The notes: generated from the letters alone by a model not told the origin. A DNA stretch of 64,000 nucleotides from Xanthobacter sp. YC-JY1 (GCF_021730305.1 NZ_CP032674.1:2775001-2839000); one strand, 5' to 3'. Positions 18,228 to 29,415 are shown, numbered from the stretch's first letter. Made by a program: numbers and translations.

Positions 18228-18455
18228 GCGCACAAGAAAGGGGACCGTCACCAGCCGGCCAGACGGCGGTGAATGCGGTCCAGGTCTCGGGAGGAGAGGT
18301 AAGAAAAAGCCGACCGACGGCCGCCTCTATGGCGCATACGGAATCGGCATCACGGATTGGCCGCGCAGCCACCAGAAGCGGACTTAGATCTGCAGGCAGC
18401 GCTGGACCCGTGGATTGAAAAGGCGAGGCCCGCACGGGGCCTCGCCTTTTTCTTT
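18228..18455 (+). ncRNA. Putative small non-coding RNA
   Basis: The 496-base gap between proS and the VOC gene has no convincing gene. The open frames through it use many A-ending codons, unlike the neighbours. It does have a promoter-like sequence, a long stem (GGACCGTCACC 18242-18252 with GGTGA 18268-18272 and CGGTCC 18276-18281), and a strong intrinsic terminator. These parts suggest a transcript of about 225 bases. Coordinates are estimates; I recognise no Rfam class. Confidence 0.4.
18418..18455 (+). terminator. Strong intrinsic terminator
   Basis: A perfect GC stem, AGGCGAGGCCC / GGGCCTCGCCT with a short loop, is followed by TTTTTC and preceded by AAAA, so it could work on both strands. 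No clear gene ends just before it on the plus strand. The VOC gene converges from the other side. Confidence 0.85.
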
Positions 18456-18545
18456 GGACCCGCTTCTTCGGGGCCTGCCTGTCTTTGGCAGGGCCAGGGC
18501 CATCAGGACTGATCCAGCCCGAGAATCGCCCGTTCGCCCCCTGCC

Positions 18546-18989
18546 CTAATAATTCTTCCAGAGCCCGGGGCTGGCGATCTCCGCAAGGTTTCCGTCCGGA
18601 TCGCGGAAATAGAGGCTCGTGGAGCCCTTCGGCCAGCCCACCTCGCCCTCGATGGCGACGCCGTGCGCCGTGAGGTGCGCGCGCCAGCGTTCCATGTCGG
18701 CGGCTTCGGCGGAAAAGGCGAAGTGCAGGCGGCCGGCGCCATCGTGCGGGGGAATCTCACCGCCGAAGGGCAACGCAATGGCCGTATCGGCCGATCCACG
18801 CAGGAACAGCAGCAGGACGGTGCCGCCGATGGGGTAGGCGACGAAGCGATCATCGGAGAGCATGGGCACGAGGCCGAGCACGCCTTCATAGAAGCCGCGC
18901 GCCCGGTCGAGATCATCCACGTAGAGACCGGTTTCAAGCACCCGGCCGAGGGGCGGCGCGGTGCGCGAAGTCCCCTCCCCGTCAGCCAC
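18546..18989 (-). CDS. VOC-superfamily (glyoxalase/bleomycin resistance type) protein
   Basis: A 147-residue protein with the two beta-alpha-beta-beta-beta units of the vicinal oxygen chelate fold. The first begins at RVLETGLYVDDLDRARGFYEGVLGL and the second at RLHFAFSA, ending SLYFRDPDGNLAEIASPGLW. Metal-ligand candidates are H in LHFAF and E in NLAEI. Such proteins act as lyases, dioxygenases or resistance proteins; the substrate is unknown. It is the last gene of the suf operon, nine bases after sufT, where other rhizobia usually have sufA. Confidence 0.82.
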   Translation of the reverse strand: MADGEGTSRTAPPLGRVLETGLYVDDLDRARGFYEGVLGLVPMLSDDRFVAYPIGGTVLLLFLRGSADTAIALPFGGEIPPHDGAGRLHFAFSAEAADMERWRAHLTAHGVAIEGEVGWPKGSTSLYFRDPDGNLAEIASPGLWKNY

Positions 18990-18998
18990 GCTCCGCCC

Positions 18999-19373
18999 TC
19001 ACCAGAGGTTGAGCGTGGCGCGGGCTTCCTCGGACATGCGGCCCTGGTCCCACGGCGGATCGAAGGTGATGTCCACCTTCACGTCCGAGATGCCGGCAAC
19101 GGCGGCGACGGCGCTCTCCACCATGCCGGGCAGCTCAGCCGCGGCGGGGCAGTTGGGCGTGGTGAGCGTCATCTCCACAGCAACGGTGCGGGCATCCGAG
19201 ATATCGACCTTGTAGATCAGGCCAAGCTCATAGATGTCCACGGGAATCTCGGGGTCATAGACCGTCTTGAGGGCGACCACGATGTCGTCGGTGAGCCGCG
19301 CAAGCTCCGCTTCCGGAATGGAAGACTGGATCTGCGGCTGGTTCGGCGCCTCGATCGACTTGGTATCGGTCAT
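18999..19373 (-). CDS. sufT: Fe-S assembly protein SufT (MIP18/DUF59 family)
   Basis: A 124-residue protein that helps mature Fe-S proteins downstream of the SUF scaffold. It has the DUF59 core: VYDPEIPVDIYELGLIY, VEMTLTTPNCPAA with its conserved cysteine, and DPPWDQGRMSEEARATLNLW at the end, a tail typical of bacterial SufT. The ATG overlaps the sufS stop codon by four bases. The N-terminal 25 residues are variable. It corresponds to sufX in the sufS2-B-C-D-S1-X-A order of rhizobia. Confidence 0.92.
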   Translation of the reverse strand: MTDTKSIEAPNQPQIQSSIPEAELARLTDDIVVALKTVYDPEIPVDIYELGLIYKVDISDARTVAVEMTLTTPNCPAAAELPGMVESAVAAVAGISDVKVDITFDPPWDQGRMSEEARATLNLW

Positions 19374-20623
19374 GCGAACAAATCCTGCGCCTTGACGAGG
19401 GCGTCCACGAGACGGTCCACGTCGGCGCGCGTGTTGTAAAGGGCAAAGGATGCGCGGCACGTCGCTGTGGCACCATATCGTGCCAAAAGCGGCTGTGCGC
19501 AATGGGTGCCAGCCCTTACCGCGACACCGTAACGGTCGATGATGGTGGCCACATCGTGGGGATGGGCGCCCTTCATCTCGAAGGAAATGATGGCGCCCTT
19601 GTCCGCCGCGGTGCCGATGATCCGCAGGGAATTGAGCGCCCGCAGGCGTTCGTGGGCATAGGCTGAAAGATCGTGCTCGTGCGCGGCGATGCGCTCGCGG
19701 CCGATGGACTGGACATATTCCATTGCAGCGCCAAGGCCGATGGCCTGCACAATTGGAGGTGTTCCAGCCTCGAAGCGGTGCGGAGGTACCCCGTACGTGA
19801 CGGTCTCCTCCGTCACCTCGCGGATCATCTCGCCGCCGCCCTCATAGGGAGGCATGGCCTCCAGCAATTCCTTCTTGCCGTAGAGCAGGCCGATGCCGGT
19901 GGGGGCATAGAGCTTGTGGCCGGTGACGGCGTAGAAATCGACATCGAGGTCGCGCACGTCCACCGGCATGTGGACGATGGCCTGGCAGCCATCCACCGCC
20001 ACCTTGGCGCCAACGGCATGGGCCGCCGCGGCGATCTCCTTGATGGGCGTCACCGTGCCGAGCACGTTGGACATGTGGGTGATGGCGACGATCTTGGTGC
20101 GCGGGCCGAGCAGAGCCTTGAAGGCGTCGAGGTCGAAGGAGCCATCCTCCCGTACCGGCGCCCACTTGATGACGGCGCCCTTGCGCTCGCGCAGGAAGTG
20201 CCACGGCACGATGTTGGAATGGTGCTCCATGATGGAGAGCACGATCTCGTCGCCCGCCTCGATGGACTGGCCGAGGGAAGAGGCCACCGTGTTGATGGCG
20301 CCTGTGCCCGAGCGGGTGAAGATGATCTCGTCGATGCTGCCGGCATTCAGGAAGGCGCGCGCCGTCTCGCGGGCATGCTCGAACGCCTCGGTGGCGGCGT
20401 TGGCGAGATAGTGCAGGCCGCGATGGACGTTGGAATATTCCCGCTCATAGGCGGTCACCATGCGGTCGATCACCTGCCGCGGCTTCTGCGCCGAGGCGGC
20501 GTTGTCGAGATAGGTGAGCGGATGGCCGTTCACCTCCAGCGACAGGGCCGGAAAGTCCGCGCGCACCCGCTCCACGTCGAAGGAGCCATCGGCGACGGCG
20601 GGGTGGGGCTTGGTCATGGCCAA
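19370..20623 (-). CDS. sufS: Cysteine desulfurase SufS
   Basis: A PLP enzyme of 417 residues that removes sulfur from cysteine and passes it on for cluster assembly on SufBCD. The PLP lysine is K237 (TGHKLYAP) and the catalytic cysteine C389 (ATCRASF), both intact. SIMEHHSNIVPW and RSGTGAINTVA are typical SufS (type II) motifs. It lies between sufD and sufT. The 132-base gap to sufD holds a palindromic repeat. A separate NifS-type desulfurase heads the same operon, so this is the S1 copy. Confidence 0.95.
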   Translation of the reverse strand: MAMTKPHPAVADGSFDVERVRADFPALSLEVNGHPLTYLDNAASAQKPRQVIDRMVTAYEREYSNVHRGLHYLANAATEAFEHARETARAFLNAGSIDEIIFTRSGTGAINTVASSLGQSIEAGDEIVLSIMEHHSNIVPWHFLRERKGAVIKWAPVREDGSFDLDAFKALLGPRTKIVAITHMSNVLGTVTPIKEIAAAAHAVGAKVAVDGCQAIVHMPVDVRDLDVDFYAVTGHKLYAPTGIGLLYGKKELLEAMPPYEGGGEMIREVTEETVTYGVPPHRFEAGTPPIVQAIGLGAAMEYVQSIGRERIAAHEHDLSAYAHERLRALNSLRIIGTAADKGAIISFEMKGAHPHDVATIIDRYGVAVRAGTHCAQPLLARYGATATCRASFALYNTRADVDRLVDALVKAQDLFA

Positions 20624-20662
20624 ATCCTTCTGGCAATCGTCTCAAGAAATGTCGTGTCCGAC

Positions 20663-20746
20663 GTCGCCCTCCGGCTCGACCGGAGGGCCCATCCATCCGC
20701 TGGCCCGGCGGCGCCGTGGATCCTCCGGCCCCGCCGGAGGATGACG
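20663..20746. repeat. Paired palindromic repeat, family 1, copy A (between sufD and sufS)
   Basis: Two palindromes face each other: CCCTCCGG-ctcga-CCGGAGGG (20667-20687), and TCCTCCGG (20721-20728) with CCGGAGGA (20734-20741). They are framed by CCATCCA and GTGGAT/ATGACGG, the same frame as the copies at 48.4, 53.5 and 56.4 kb. It sits inside the suf operon. It may act as an mRNA processing or stability element. Confidence 0.7.
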
Positions 20747-20755
20747 GTGTGCGGC

Positions 20756-22084
20756 CTAAACCGCCCGCTTTTCCAGCCAGCCGGAGATCCGTTCGATCAG
20801 CAGGTCGCGCAGGTCGGCATCCTCCACATATTCCACCGCCTCGCCGAGGAAGGCCTGGATGAGGAGCATCTCGGCTTCCTTCTCCGGCAGTCCGCGTGAG
20901 CGCAGGTAGAACAGCATGGAGCGGTCGAGGGCACCGGCGGTGGCGCCGTGGCCGCACTGGACATCGTCGGCGAAGATTTCCAGCTCCGGCTTGTTGTCCA
21001 TCTCGGCGCGGTCGGACAGGAGGAGCGACTGGCTCATCATCCGCCCGTCGGTCTTCTGGGCGGCACGGCGCACCACGATCTTGCCCTGGAACACGCCGTG
21101 GGACTCGTCCGCGAGCACAGTCTTGAACAGCTCGCGGCTCTCGCCCCCCGCCACCGCATGGTCGATGACCAGCGTCGTGTCCGAATGCTGGCGGCCGCGG
21201 GCGAGGGTCGCGCCGCGGATGCCGGCATGGGCGCCGGTGCCCTCGAAGCGGCCATAGACATTGTAGCGCGCCAATGCCGCGCCCTGGGCGAGGGCGAACA
21301 GGTTCAGCTTCGCCTCGCGGCCCAGCTCCAGCATGAGGGTGCCGAAGTGGAAGGCGGCGTCGCCCTCCTCCTGGATGCGCACGAGATTCACGATGGCACC
21401 GTCGCCCACCACCAGCTCCACCGCATGGTTGGACTGGTAGGCGACGCCATCACGCCCGGCGAAGGTCTCCACCAGTGTCACCTCGGCGCCAGCACCCACC
21501 ACCACGACGGTGCGGGTGAAGCCGGCGACGGCCTCGACGCCCGGAAAGGCGTGGGCGATGTGAACGGGCCGTGCGGCCTTCACCCCGGCATCGACGCGGA
21601 GCGCGACGCCCTCCCCGAGAAACCCGGTGTTGAGGGCGAGCGGCCCGTCATAGCGGCTCGGCGACAGGGCATTGATGCGATCGGCCAGCGGATCACCGGC
21701 GGCGATGGCGGCATCCAGCGGCAAGGCGGTGACGCCTTCCGAGAGCGCCGCGAAGTCCGAGCCGGCGCGGGAGAGCACGCCGTTCACGAACAGGATGCGG
21801 CCGGCATTGGGCAGCGACGGCACGAGCGGCGCGGCCTCGGCCTCCTCCATCGCACCCGGAGCGGGGGCGCAGTTGGGGAAGTCGCGCACGGCGGCGCGCA
21901 GGTCGGTGTACTTCCACTCTTCCACGCGGCGGCTGGGCAGGCCGTGGGACAGGAAGGCGTCGCGGGCGGCGCGGCGGACCTCGGGGATGCGCCCCTGCCC
22001 CGCCTCAGCGGTGATCGACGCCTCAAGCGCGGCGGCGATCGCCTCTTCCGCCGCCGTTCGGGCGGGACGGACGTTGATGGTCAT
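20756..22084 (-). CDS. sufD: Fe-S cluster assembly protein SufD
   Basis: A beta-helix partner of SufB in the SufBC2D scaffold complex, 442 residues. The conserved second half is clear: RGATLARGRQHSDTTLVIDHAVAGGESRELFKTVL, MMSQSLLLSDRAEMDNKPELEIFADDVQCGHGATAGALD, and a final MLFYLRSRGLPEKEAEMLLIQAFL. The start at ATG 22084 has GAGGGA at good spacing; a GTG five codons earlier is less likely. It lies 11 bases after sufC. Confidence 0.95.
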   Translation of the reverse strand: MTINVRPARTAAEEAIAAALEASITAEAGQGRIPEVRRAARDAFLSHGLPSRRVEEWKYTDLRAAVRDFPNCAPAPGAMEEAEAAPLVPSLPNAGRILFVNGVLSRAGSDFAALSEGVTALPLDAAIAAGDPLADRINALSPSRYDGPLALNTGFLGEGVALRVDAGVKAARPVHIAHAFPGVEAVAGFTRTVVVVGAGAEVTLVETFAGRDGVAYQSNHAVELVVGDGAIVNLVRIQEEGDAAFHFGTLMLELGREAKLNLFALAQGAALARYNVYGRFEGTGAHAGIRGATLARGRQHSDTTLVIDHAVAGGESRELFKTVLADESHGVFQGKIVVRRAAQKTDGRMMSQSLLLSDRAEMDNKPELEIFADDVQCGHGATAGALDRSMLFYLRSRGLPEKEAEMLLIQAFLGEAVEYVEDADLRDLLIERISGWLEKRAV

Positions 22085-22095
22085 GGTGCCGTCCC

Positions 22096-22845
<750 letters not shown>

Positions 22846-22937
22846 GGTCGGTCCTTGAAATGTCGATCCGCGCGGCTGCGGCCCAAGGGACGCGCTGCGC
22901 GAGAAACGGGGAGGCCGGCAGCGCGCCGGCCGGTTCG

Positions 22938-24410
<1,473 letters not shown>

Positions 24411-24461
24411 CTCTCTTCTCCTCTCCCACGCGGGGTCAAGGCCCGCGGGTCAAGTCCGTGT

Positions 24462-24480
24462 GCCGCGCATGATGCGCGGC
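24462..24480. repeat. Perfect 19-base palindrome between the NifS-type gene and sufB
   Basis: GCCGCGCAT-G-ATGCGCGGC gives nine-base arms around one base. It lies directly after the end of the upstream desulfurase and may separate the expression of the first gene from sufB onward. There is no T-run. Confidence 0.5.
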
Positions 24481-24488
24481 GTAATTCC

Positions 24489-25739
24489 CTACGCCGCGCG
24501 CGAAGCGCGGCTTCTCAGCTGCGGCACGGCCTTTTTCAAGGCTTCGACCGCGGCATCCACATCCTCGATGGTGCTCGACCAGCCGAGCGACAGGCGAATG
24601 GCGCCGGCCGCCTCGTCCTCGGGCAGTCCCATGGCCAGCAGCACCTGCGACCCGCCGACCTTCCCGGAGGAGCAGGCCGAGCCCGCACTGATGCTTACGT
24701 GGGCGAGGTCCAGCGCGATCACCAGTGTCTCGGCCCGAAGTCCGGCGAATGTGACCATCACGGTATTGGGCAGCCGATCGGCGCCCGAGCCCACAAGGCG
24801 TGTTCCAGGAACGCCCTCCAGCACCGCCCGTTCCAGCCGGTCGCGCAGTACGGTAAGCCGCTCCGCCTCCGCGGAAAGCGCTGCCTTGACGGCAGTTGCG
24901 GCCGCGCCGAAGCCGACGATGGCCGGCCCATTCTCGGTGCCCGCACGCCGGTTACGCTCCTGCCCGCCGCCGGACAGAAGTGGCGCGGTCCGATGGTCCG
25001 GCCCCGCCGCCACCAGCGCGCCGACACCGGGCGGGCCACCAATCTTGTGGGCGGAAAACGCGAGGAAGTCGGCGCCGAGGGCCGCCATGTCCAGCGGAAT
25101 GCGCCCGGCGGCCTGCACTGCGTCGCAGAAGACGATGCCATCCGCCTCATGCACCAACCGCGCCGCCTCGGCCACGGGCTGGCGCACGCCGGTCTCGTTG
25201 TTCGCCGCCATCACCGCGAGCATGGCGCGACGCCCAGCGGCGCGATGGCGGGCAAGGGCCTTGGCCAGCGCGGCGAGATCGAGCCGCCCCTCGCCGTCCA
25301 CCGGCAGGATCTCCAGCGCGTCGGAGGGGAAACGGTGGCCCTTGAGCACAGCCGGGTGTTCCACGGCGCTCGCCAGCAGCACGTCGCAGGGCTTGGCCCG
25401 GCCGGCGATCTCGACGGCGGGATGCAGCGCCAGTGCCGCCGCCTCGGTGGCGCCGGAGGTGAAGACCACGCCCCGGGCAGGCGCCCCCGCCAAAGCCGCA
25501 ACGGCCGCACGGGCGGCCTCGATGCGGGCGCGCGCGGCGCGGCCTTCGGCATGGACGGAAGAAGCATTGCCGCCGGCATCCAGCGCGGCGACCAGCGCGG
25601 CGCGGGACTCGGGCCGAAGGGGGCTCGTGGCGTTATGATCGAGATAGGCGCGGCGAGGCACCGGCGGGCGGGAAGCGATGGTCGCCTCAACCGTGCCCGC
25701 GAAGGTACCCATCTGCCGCGACCCGTCGCCCGCGCTCAT
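24489..25739 (-). CDS. NifS/IscS-type cysteine desulfurase (SufS2 position)
   Basis: A PLP-dependent desulfurase of 416 residues of the NifS/IscS (type I) group. Evidence is YLDHNATSPLRPE, SGATEA, the PLP lysine K232 (SAHKIGGPPG) and the catalytic cysteine C356 in SAGSACSSGK. It differs from the SufS type encoded later in the operon, so this organism carries two desulfurases in one suf cluster, like sufS2 and sufS1 of rhizobia. It is the first gene behind the promoter and Irr-type box. Confidence 0.93.
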   Translation of the reverse strand: MSAGDGSRQMGTFAGTVEATIASRPPVPRRAYLDHNATSPLRPESRAALVAALDAGGNASSVHAEGRAARARIEAARAAVAALAGAPARGVVFTSGATEAAALALHPAVEIAGRAKPCDVLLASAVEHPAVLKGHRFPSDALEILPVDGEGRLDLAALAKALARHRAAGRRAMLAVMAANNETGVRQPVAEAARLVHEADGIVFCDAVQAAGRIPLDMAALGADFLAFSAHKIGGPPGVGALVAAGPDHRTAPLLSGGGQERNRRAGTENGPAIVGFGAAATAVKAALSAEAERLTVLRDRLERAVLEGVPGTRLVGSGADRLPNTVMVTFAGLRAETLVIALDLAHVSISAGSACSSGKVGGSQVLLAMGLPEDEAAGAIRLSLGWSSTIEDVDAAVEALKKAVPQLRSRASRAA

Positions 25740-25879
25740 CTCCGCCTCCCGGCCGCATGTGCCAAACGCACCCGCGACCCGTGCCAGGCTTGCAATTGCC
25801 GGCGATCTCCGTCATAGGACAAACTTCACCCGTTCTCACAACGCAGCGCCCATCGGTTCGCGCAGCCGCCGGGAACAAA

Positions 25880-25894
25880 TTAGAATTATTCTAA
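25880..25894 (-). promoter_or_regulatory. Irr-type iron-control box of the suf operon
   Basis: TTAGAAT-T-ATTCTAA is a perfect 7-1-7 palindrome. It matches the TTTAGAA/TTCTAAA half-sites known for Irr (ICE) boxes in Rhizobiales. It starts one base after the suf -10 box and covers the predicted transcription start, so a bound protein would repress. Irr repression of suf genes is known in Agrobacterium; binding here is inferred. Confidence 0.75.
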
Positions 25895-25895
25895 A

Positions 25896-25924
25896 TAGAT
25901 AGGTCTCGCGCGTCCGTTAGTCAA
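25896..25924 (-). promoter_or_regulatory. Promoter of the suf operon
   Basis: On the minus strand, TTGACT (25924-25919) and TATCTA (25901-25896) are separated by exactly 17 bases. The Irr-type palindrome follows immediately. The leader to the first start codon is about 150 bases. Confidence 0.7.
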
Positions 25925-26043
25925 GCATTACCGTTCCGGCGTCAAGTCGACAGGGTCATGCTGACGGGTTCCGCGCCGGACCCGTCGTCCGCCAGGACGA
26001 AAGAGCGCCGCGCGTCATTGCTACCCAGAGGTTGCAGACTTCC

Positions 26044-26706
26044 ATGCCAGAAGTGATCTTCCCCGGCGAAAAGGGGCGCCTCGAAGGCCGCTACCAGCCC
26101 GCCAAGACCCGCAACGCGCCCATTGCCATCATTCTTCATCCCCACCCGCAGTTCGGCGGGACGATGAACAATCCGGTCGTGTACAATCTGTACTACCAGT
26201 TCGTGAACCGCGGCTTCTCGGTGCTGCGCTTCAACTTCCGCGGCGTCGGCCGCTCGCAGGGCTCGTTCGATCACGGCCAGGGCGAGCTTTCGGACGCCGC
26301 CGCCGCGCTTGACTGGGCGCAGTCGGTCAACCCGGACGCCCGCGCCTGCTGGATCGCCGGTTTCTCCTTCGGCGCGTGGATCGGCATGCAGCTGCTGATG
26401 CGCCGCCCGGAGGTGGAGGGCTTCATCTCCATCGCTGCGCCGGCGAACCTCTACGACTTCTCCTTCCTCGCGCCCTGCCCCTCCTCCGGCCTATTCGTCC
26501 ATGGCGACAAGGATGCGGTGGTGCCCACCTCCGCGGTGCAGACGCTGGTGGAGAAGCTGAAGACCCAGAAGGGCATCGTCATCGAGCAGCAGGTGGTGCC
26601 CGGCGCCAACCACTTCTTCGACGGCAAGACCGAAGAGCTGATGGGCGTGGTCGGCACCTATCTCGACAAGCGCCTGCCCGGCACCCGCAAGGACAGCGCC
26701 GCCTGA
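26044..26706 (+). CDS. Alpha/beta hydrolase
   Basis: A 220-residue cytoplasmic hydrolase. It has the oxyanion-like HPHPQFGGTM, FNFRGVGRSQG, the nucleophile elbow GFSFGAW (serine, about residue 112), an aspartate in HGDKDAVVP and a histidine in GANHFFDG, so the Ser-Asp-His triad is complete. It fits the conserved group of prolyl oligopeptidase-like hydrolases of unknown substrate. The ATG at 26044 is preferred to an in-frame TTG four codons earlier that abuts the AGAGG. It diverges from the suf operon. Confidence 0.85.
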   Translation: MPEVIFPGEKGRLEGRYQPAKTRNAPIAIILHPHPQFGGTMNNPVVYNLYYQFVNRGFSVLRFNFRGVGRSQGSFDHGQGELSDAAAALDWAQSVNPDARACWIAGFSFGAWIGMQLLMRRPEVEGFISIAAPANLYDFSFLAPCPSSGLFVHGDKDAVVPTSAVQTLVEKLKTQKGIVIEQQVVPGANHFFDGKTEELMGVVGTYLDKRLPGTRKDSAA

Positions 26707-26725
26707 GCGCGGCTCTCCCCGCTTG

Positions 26726-26757
26726 AACGGCGCGCTTCGGCGCGCCGTTTTCGTTTT
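26726..26757 (+). terminator. Intrinsic terminator with TTCG tetraloop
   Basis: AACGGCGCGC-TTCG-GCGCGCCGTT is a perfect ten-base stem on the very stable TTCG loop, followed by TTCGTTTT. It ends the hydrolase gene and may also serve convergent anmK. Confidence 0.9.
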
Positions 26758-26765
26758 GGGGCCCC

Positions 26766-27875
26766 TTACGGCCGGAACAGCACCCCGCCCGTCATCGGCG
26801 CGGCCACCCCCGTGGTGGTCGGAAAGGTCAGCGGCAGCCCCCGCAGGGAGCGCGCGGCGAGATAGCCGAAGGCGTGGGCCTCCAGCGCATCGCCGGACCA
26901 CCCCACCCGGTCGGCCGTGCGCACCTCGGCATTGAGGCGCTCGGCCAGCATTGCGAGCAGCGTCGGGTTGCGCGCACCGCCCCCTGCGACGATCCACACC
27001 GAAGGAGGCCGGGGCAAAAACGGCACGATGGCCGCGACGGTCGCCGCTGTGAGCGCCGTCAGCGTCGCCGCGCCATCCTCGACGGACAGGCCCGCCAGCC
27101 CCATCCGCTCCGTGGCCGCACGGCGGAAGGCATTGCGATCCAGCGACTTGGGGGGCGGCAGCTGGAAGAAGGGGTCCGCCAGCACCGCTGCGACACGCTC
27201 CTCGTCCACCCGCCCCCGCGCCGCCGCCCGCCCGTCCGCATCGAAGGGCACGCCGGTCCGCTCTTTGAGGAAATCGTCGATCAGGGCATTGCCCGGCCCG
27301 GTATCGCAGGCGATGGGCGGGGCATCGCCATCGATGACCGTGACATTGGCGACCCCGCCCACATTCAGTACCGCTACCGGCTGCGGGAGGGTGAGCCGCC
27401 GCACCAGCGCCTGATGGAACACCGGCACCAGCGGCGCCCCCTGCCCGCCCGCCGCCACGTCCGCCGCGCGGAAATCCGCCACGACCGGGATGCCCAAAGC
27501 CGTGGCCAGCCGCTGGCCCTCGCCGATCTGCACGGTGAGGCGCGCATCGGGGCGGTGGATCACCGTCTGGCCGTGGAAGCCCACGAGGTCGATGTCGCCG
27601 GGTGTGAGCCGCAGCGGCTCCAGCAGCGCGCGCACCGCCTCGGCGTGGAGATCGGTGATGCGCCGCTCGGCTTCCGCCAGCGCGCCCGGCCGGTCGTCGC
27701 GATGGTTCACGCCGCGCGCATCCTCCATGGCGGTGACGAGGAGGGCGCGGGTCTTGGCGTCGATGGGGCGGGTGATGGCGCAGCCGAGCCAGGCGACGCT
27801 CTCGCCATCGGTCTCGATCAAGGCGGCGTCGATGCCGTCCATGGAGGTGCCGCTCATCAGCCCGACCACACGCAT
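26766..27875 (-). CDS. anmK: Anhydro-N-acetylmuramic acid kinase
   Basis: Phosphorylates anhydro-MurNAc from cell wall recycling to MurNAc-6-phosphate. The 369-residue protein has the family start [16 protein letters not shown], then [41 protein letters not shown] and the C-terminal [21 protein letters not shown]. These nucleotide and sugar site blocks are complete. It converges with the hydrolase gene and diverges from tyrS. Confidence 0.95.
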   Translation of the reverse strand: MRVVGLMSGTSMDGIDAALIETDGESVAWLGCAITRPIDAKTRALLVTAMEDARGVNHRDDRPGALAEAERRITDLHAEAVRALLEPLRLTPGDIDLVGFHGQTVIHRPDARLTVQIGEGQRLATALGIPVVADFRAADVAAGGQGAPLVPVFHQALVRRLTLPQPVAVLNVGGVANVTVIDGDAPPIACDTGPGNALIDDFLKERTGVPFDADGRAAARGRVDEERVAAVLADPFFQLPPPKSLDRNAFRRAATERMGLAGLSVEDGAATLTALTAATVAAIVPFLPRPPSVWIVAGGGARNPTLLAMLAERLNAEVRTADRVGWSGDALEAHAFGYLAARSLRGLPLTFPTTTGVAAPMTGGVLFRP

Positions 27876-27977
27876 ATCCGCCCCCTCGCCTCACGCACAT
27901 GCATTCTTGCGCCGGACCTGATACACCACCGCTCCTTTCCGGCGCGTGAGCGCCAGCCTCAAGCCTGAATCTGCGTG

Positions 27978-29228
27978 ATGACTTCTCCTTCCTTCCGCTC
28001 CGACTTCCTGCGCACCCTCTCCGAGCGCGGCTACATCCACCAGTGCTCGGACCTTGAGCGCCTCGATGCCAAGGCCGCGGAAGGGCCCATCACCGCCTAT
28101 ATCGGCTTCGACGCCACCGCATCGAGCCTGCATGCGGGGCACCTGCTCTCCATCATGATGCTGCGCACCCTCCAGCGCACCGGCCACCGGCCGATCGCGC
28201 TCATGGGCGGCGGCACCACCAAGATCGGCGACCCGTCCGGCAAGGACGAAGCCCGCAAGATGCTGACGGACCAGCAGATTTCGGACAACATCGCGTCCAT
28301 CCGCAAGGTCTTCGCGCGCTTCCTCGATTTCGACGGCGGCGCCATCATGGAGAACAATGCGGGCTGGCTGGACGAGCTGAAATACATCCCCCTCCTGCGC
28401 GAGGTGGGGCCGCATTTCACCATCAACCGGATGCTGACGTTCGATTCGGTGAAGCTGCGCCTGGAACGCGAGCAGCCGCTCACCTTCCTCGAATTCAACT
28501 ACATGATCCTGCAGGCCTATGACTTCGTGGAGCTGAACCGGCGCCACGGCTGCATGCTGCAGATGGGCGGCTCCGACCAGTGGGGCAACATCGTCAACGG
28601 CATGGAGCTGGGCCGCCGCATGCACGGCGCCGACCTCTTCGCGCTGACGACCCCGCTGCTCACCACCTCCTCCGGCGCCAAGATGGGCAAGACCGCCGGC
28701 GGCGCCGTGTGGCTCGATGCCGACCTTCTGAGCCCCTACGAGTACTGGCAGTACTGGCGCAATGCGGGCGATGCGGACGTGGAGCGGTTCCTGAAGCTCT
28801 TCACCGAGCTGCCGCTGGACGAGATTGCCCGCCTCGCCGCCCTTCAGGGGCAGGAAATCAACATCGCCAAGGAGGTGCTCGCCACCGAGGCGACCGCGCT
28901 CCTGCACGGCCGCGAGGCCGCCGAGAAGGCCAAGGAGACCGCCCGCACCACCTTCGAGCAGGGCGCGCTGGCCGTGGACCTGCCCACCGTGGAGCTGCCG
29001 CGGGCGAAGCTGGAGGCGGGCCTTCCCGTTGCCAACGCCTTCGTGGAGGCCGGCCTCGTCGCTTCCACCAGCGAGGCGCGCCGCCAGATCAAGGGCGGGG
29101 GCCTCAGGGTGAACGACGCCGCCGTGACCGACGAAAAGGCGTCCATCGACCTTGCCGCGCTCACCCCCGAGGGCGTGGTGAAGCTCTCCATGGGCAAGAA
29201 GAAGCACGTGCTGCTGAAGCCGGTGTGA
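27978..29228 (+). CDS. tyrS: Tyrosyl-tRNA synthetase
   Basis: Charges tRNA-Tyr. A class I synthetase of 416 residues with the HIGH-like SLHAGHLLS, the tyrosine pocket QAYDF and GGSDQWGN, the KMSKS-like AKMGKTAGG, and a C-terminal S4 RNA-binding domain (about residues 350-415). ATG 27978 is used; a GTG one codon earlier is possible. A repeat-rich gap follows. Confidence 0.95.
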   Translation: MTSPSFRSDFLRTLSERGYIHQCSDLERLDAKAAEGPITAYIGFDATASSLHAGHLLSIMMLRTLQRTGHRPIALMGGGTTKIGDPSGKDEARKMLTDQQISDNIASIRKVFARFLDFDGGAIMENNAGWLDELKYIPLLREVGPHFTINRMLTFDSVKLRLEREQPLTFLEFNYMILQAYDFVELNRRHGCMLQMGGSDQWGNIVNGMELGRRMHGADLFALTTPLLTTSSGAKMGKTAGGAVWLDADLLSPYEYWQYWRNAGDADVERFLKLFTELPLDEIARLAALQGQEINIAKEVLATEATALLHGREAAEKAKETARTTFEQGALAVDLPTVELPRAKLEAGLPVANAFVEAGLVASTSEARRQIKGGGLRVNDAAVTDEKASIDLAALTPEGVVKLSMGKKKHVLLKPV

Positions 29229-29259
29229 GGCGCGGGGCCGCTCTCTTGCCTCGGCCGAC

Positions 29260-29415
29260 TGGAGCGGAGCGGAAGGAGAGCCGTGGCCCAGCGCCACATG
29301 TCGCCGAAGGCGGCCTGATCCCGGGGATCTTCCAGAGTGTCGCCGGCTTCGCCGACCTTTCCCCTGGGCCCCGGCTCGGCGCTCCGGCTTCGCCGTCGCT
29401 GGTCCGGGGAACACG
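29260..29415. repeat. Composite dispersed repeat, family 2, copy 1 (between tyrS and rimO)
   Basis: A left arm (29260-29296, diverged) and a right arm (29367-29415, containing GCGCTCCGGCTTCGCCGTCG and GTCCGGGGAACAC) are near inverted copies, separated by about 70 bases that include TCGCCGAAGGCG. The same layout occurs at 53.6 kb. The rest of this 355-base gap has no gene that I can support; the rimO promoter should lie after 29420. Confidence 0.55.

Noticed and set aside
18192-18418. Peptide-coding frame ending just before the strong terminator at 18418
   Set aside because: Codon third positions are A-rich and unlike neighbours, there is no ribosome-binding site, and the region looks structured, so a small RNA is more likely.
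24489-25739. Possibility that the first suf gene is a duplicate of sufS
   Set aside because: Its cysteine loop (SAGSACSSGK) and overall motifs are of the NifS/IscS type, distinct from the SufS copy.
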